Below are positions 63,501-64,000 of a stretch of DNA of 64,000 bases, in pieces. Under the pieces are notes generated by a model, which was not told the DNA's origin, did no database searches, and was given only the letters and a program-made list of their open reading frames with translations. How positions within the stretch are numbered: position 1 is the first letter of the stretch; each line of letters opens with the position of its first letter. The stretch is from Paenibacillus aceti (lineage in GTDB: Bacteria > Bacillota > Bacilli > Paenibacillales > Paenibacillaceae). The stretch lies in NCBI RefSeq assembly GCF_003614185.1, contig NZ_KZ987724.1, positions 352,566 to 416,565 on the forward strand, written 5' to 3'. The position numbers were made by a program, and so were the translations under genes.

Positions 63501-64000
63501 TTCGTGGAGACGCCGAATTGGAATATTGAGTATCCTGAGATCCCCAAGTTTACAGTAGGGCAGCAGCTTGAACTGGAGCGTGAGCTGCTGGGCCTGTACT
63601 TATCCGGTCATCCGCTGGATGATTTCGATGAATTGCTGAATGAAGAGGGAATTGAGCGGCTGATGGATTTGGCCGAGGCTGCAGATGAGAGCGAGGCCGT
63701 TGTGGCTGGCATGGTCGTCTCGCTCAAGACGATCGTGACCAAGCAGGGCAAGCCGATGGCTTTCATGGAGCTGGAGGATCAGATCGAGCGCTGCGAGGTG
63801 GTCTTGTTCCCGAACGTGTGGCGGCGCTGTGCGCCACACGTGACGAAGGGCGCGCTGCTCGCGCTGCGCGCCACGGTCCAGCAGCAGGACGAAGGCTTCA
63901 AGCTGCTGGCCGATGAGGTAGCGCCGCTGAGCGCGCAGAGCCTCGCCGCGCTGCGGCGCGGGCTAGGCCGCCGGCGCAAGGCGGCGCCAGCGAGCGCGGG
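60504..64000 (+). CDS. dnaE: DNA polymerase III alpha subunit DnaE (3' end outside window)
   Basis: About 1165 codons are visible and the frame is open at the window end. It has the PHP domain (FVHLHVHSEYSLLDGAARLEEL, LTDHGVMYGAVPFY), the polymerase core with the catalytic acidic stretch PDIDIDFSDERRDEV and GPGRGSSAGSIVAY, KDTYGIIVYQEQIMQIASRMAG and YGFPRAHAAAYGVLAF. It also has a helix-hairpin-helix/OB region (RFGLAAIKNVGTQAMESIL; MELEDQIERCEVVLFPNVW). This is the DnaE-type replicative polymerase. An insertion of about 85 Ser/Asp/Gly-rich residues sits between ESGVLFTPRVSG and EHYGVIRFGL. AAGGAGA precedes ATG 60504. Confidence 0.97.
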   Translation, partial: MDSFVHLHVHSEYSLLDGAARLEELVKRAAGFGMKALALTDHGVMYGAVPFYKLCKANGIKPIIGCEMYFTTGSRKERGSRKDQPIHHLILLAKNLQGYQNLMRLCSIAQLEGFHYKPRIDWEVLERHAEGLVCLSACLGGEVPQHLLHGRYEEAKRAALRYKAVFGEDFYLELQDHSIPEQKMVNPQLIQLAEETGIALVATNDVHYLEQTDAEVQDVLICIGTGKSVEDEDRLKMNTNQLYLKNGAQMAALFPHVPEAIRNTAVIAHKCELELEFGKHILPAYRPIPEGMDAAAYLKSLCQQGLAERYGGLPEWQNEEAQDTLQQRLNYELEVIANMGFSDYFLIVWDFIAYAHRHGIATGPGRGSSAGSIVAYVLHITNVDPLKYNLLFERFLNPERVTMPDIDIDFSDERRDEVIAYVADKYGPEHVAQIITFGTMAARAAVRDVGRALGVPFGEVDKVAKLIPGSLGMTIERAMKESPDLKGLYDSQPRIQGLLDMAKKVEGMPRHASTHAAGVVISRDPLTDAVPLQTGSEGTALTQYSMENLETIGLLKMDFLGLRTLSIIERCMRWITEESGDAPDFRIIPDDDRKTYEMLGRGETTGVFQLESAGMRRVLRDLKPSQFEDIISVLALYRPGPMEFIPNYISAKHGLSEVHYPHPDLEPILKDTYGIIVYQEQIMQIASRMAGFSLGEADLLRRAVSKKKREVLDEQRGHFVAGSKAQGYRKTDANAVYDMIVRFADYGFPRAHAAAYGVLAFQTAYLKAHYPVHFMASMLTAVMGSHRKVAEYIVECRRMDIVVLPPDVNESGVLFTPRVSGANKSGAVGNSETSSLDTDLSVDSGSDSDLNLQMSSVPSDRTMSMNFEESTDPTSNFPPVLDTDGAGVEAAGSSQKVESGEHYGVIRFGLAAIKNVGTQAMESILKERQERPFDSLLDFCRRVDLRVCNKRVIESLIQGGAFDSLPGHRAQLLAMLDETVEAAAKWRKERDDLQIQLFDFVETPNWNIEYPEIPKFTVGQQLELERELLGLYLSGHPLDDFDELLNEEGIERLMDLAEAADESEAVVAGMVVSLKTIVTKQGKPMAFMELEDQIERCEVVLFPNVWRRCAPHVTKGALLALRATVQQQDEGFKLLADEVAPLSAQSLAALRRGLGRRRKAAPASA

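Overview
The window reads as chromosomal DNA of a spore-forming Firmicute, most likely a Paenibacillus or close relative. It has the yheB/yheA/yheC/yheD spore-associated block, the ytoI-ytpI-ytrI-ytrH-dnaE block, CtsR heptads upstream of hsp20, strong AGGAGG-type ribosome sites with frequent TTG/GTG starts, and many surface and sugar-uptake genes. No rRNA, tRNA, CRISPR array or prophage was seen. The species assignment is inference from gene content.

Region 1 (1-8.7 kb) is a decaying accessory segment. It opens with the start of a minus-strand response regulator. Next comes a tandem duplication of a secreted 'stalk'-domain (copper amine oxidase N-like) protein. The upstream region of copy 1 is split by an IS110-family element, and the intact copy 2 shows what the empty site looked like. 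Around the duplicates lie broken genes: a surface protein with an in-frame stop, a CpaE/Tad-like ATPase with two frameshifts, and a P-loop kinase lacking its middle.

Region 2 (8.7-25.3 kb) is visibly AT-rich and full of small single genes: several GNAT acetyltransferases, Nudix hydrolases, an orphan MurG paralogue, uridine kinase, a VOC protein, an S41 peptidase, a beta-lactamase-fold hydrolase, RDD, DinB, an HD phosphohydrolase and an XRE/DUF6809 pair. At least three genes here keep both ends but have lost the middle.

Region 3 (25.5-36.5 kb) holds an M1-like metallopeptidase, an OatA-like cell-wall O-acetyltransferase, a two-component system with small exported or membrane partners, a MarR-pirin pair sharing a 14-bp palindromic operator, and a HAD phosphatase.

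Region 4 (36.6-45.5 kb) is the yhe locus. It contains five YheC/YheD ATP-grasp paralogues in one minus-strand operon in the order D-C-D-C-GNAT-C, divergent from yheB and yheA.

Region 5 (46.3-56.4 kb) is a sugar-utilisation operon: binding protein, two permeases, GH2 beta-galactosidase, a GH63/GH37-like glucosidase, an EamA transporter and a LacI regulator. A promoter, a cre-like site and two palindromes precede it. No ABC ATPase is present, so a shared MsmX-type ATPase is presumably used.

Region 6 (56.9-64 kb) carries CtsR-controlled hsp20, then ytoI, ytpI, ytrI, ytrH and the first ~1165 codons of dnaE, which runs off the end.

Three families of short inverted repeats, each with its own arms and loop length, recur in clusters in the longer intergenic gaps across the whole window. 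They are not explained by the genes and are among the most interesting features here, together with the YheC/D array and the IS110 insertion with its long 3' non-coding tail.
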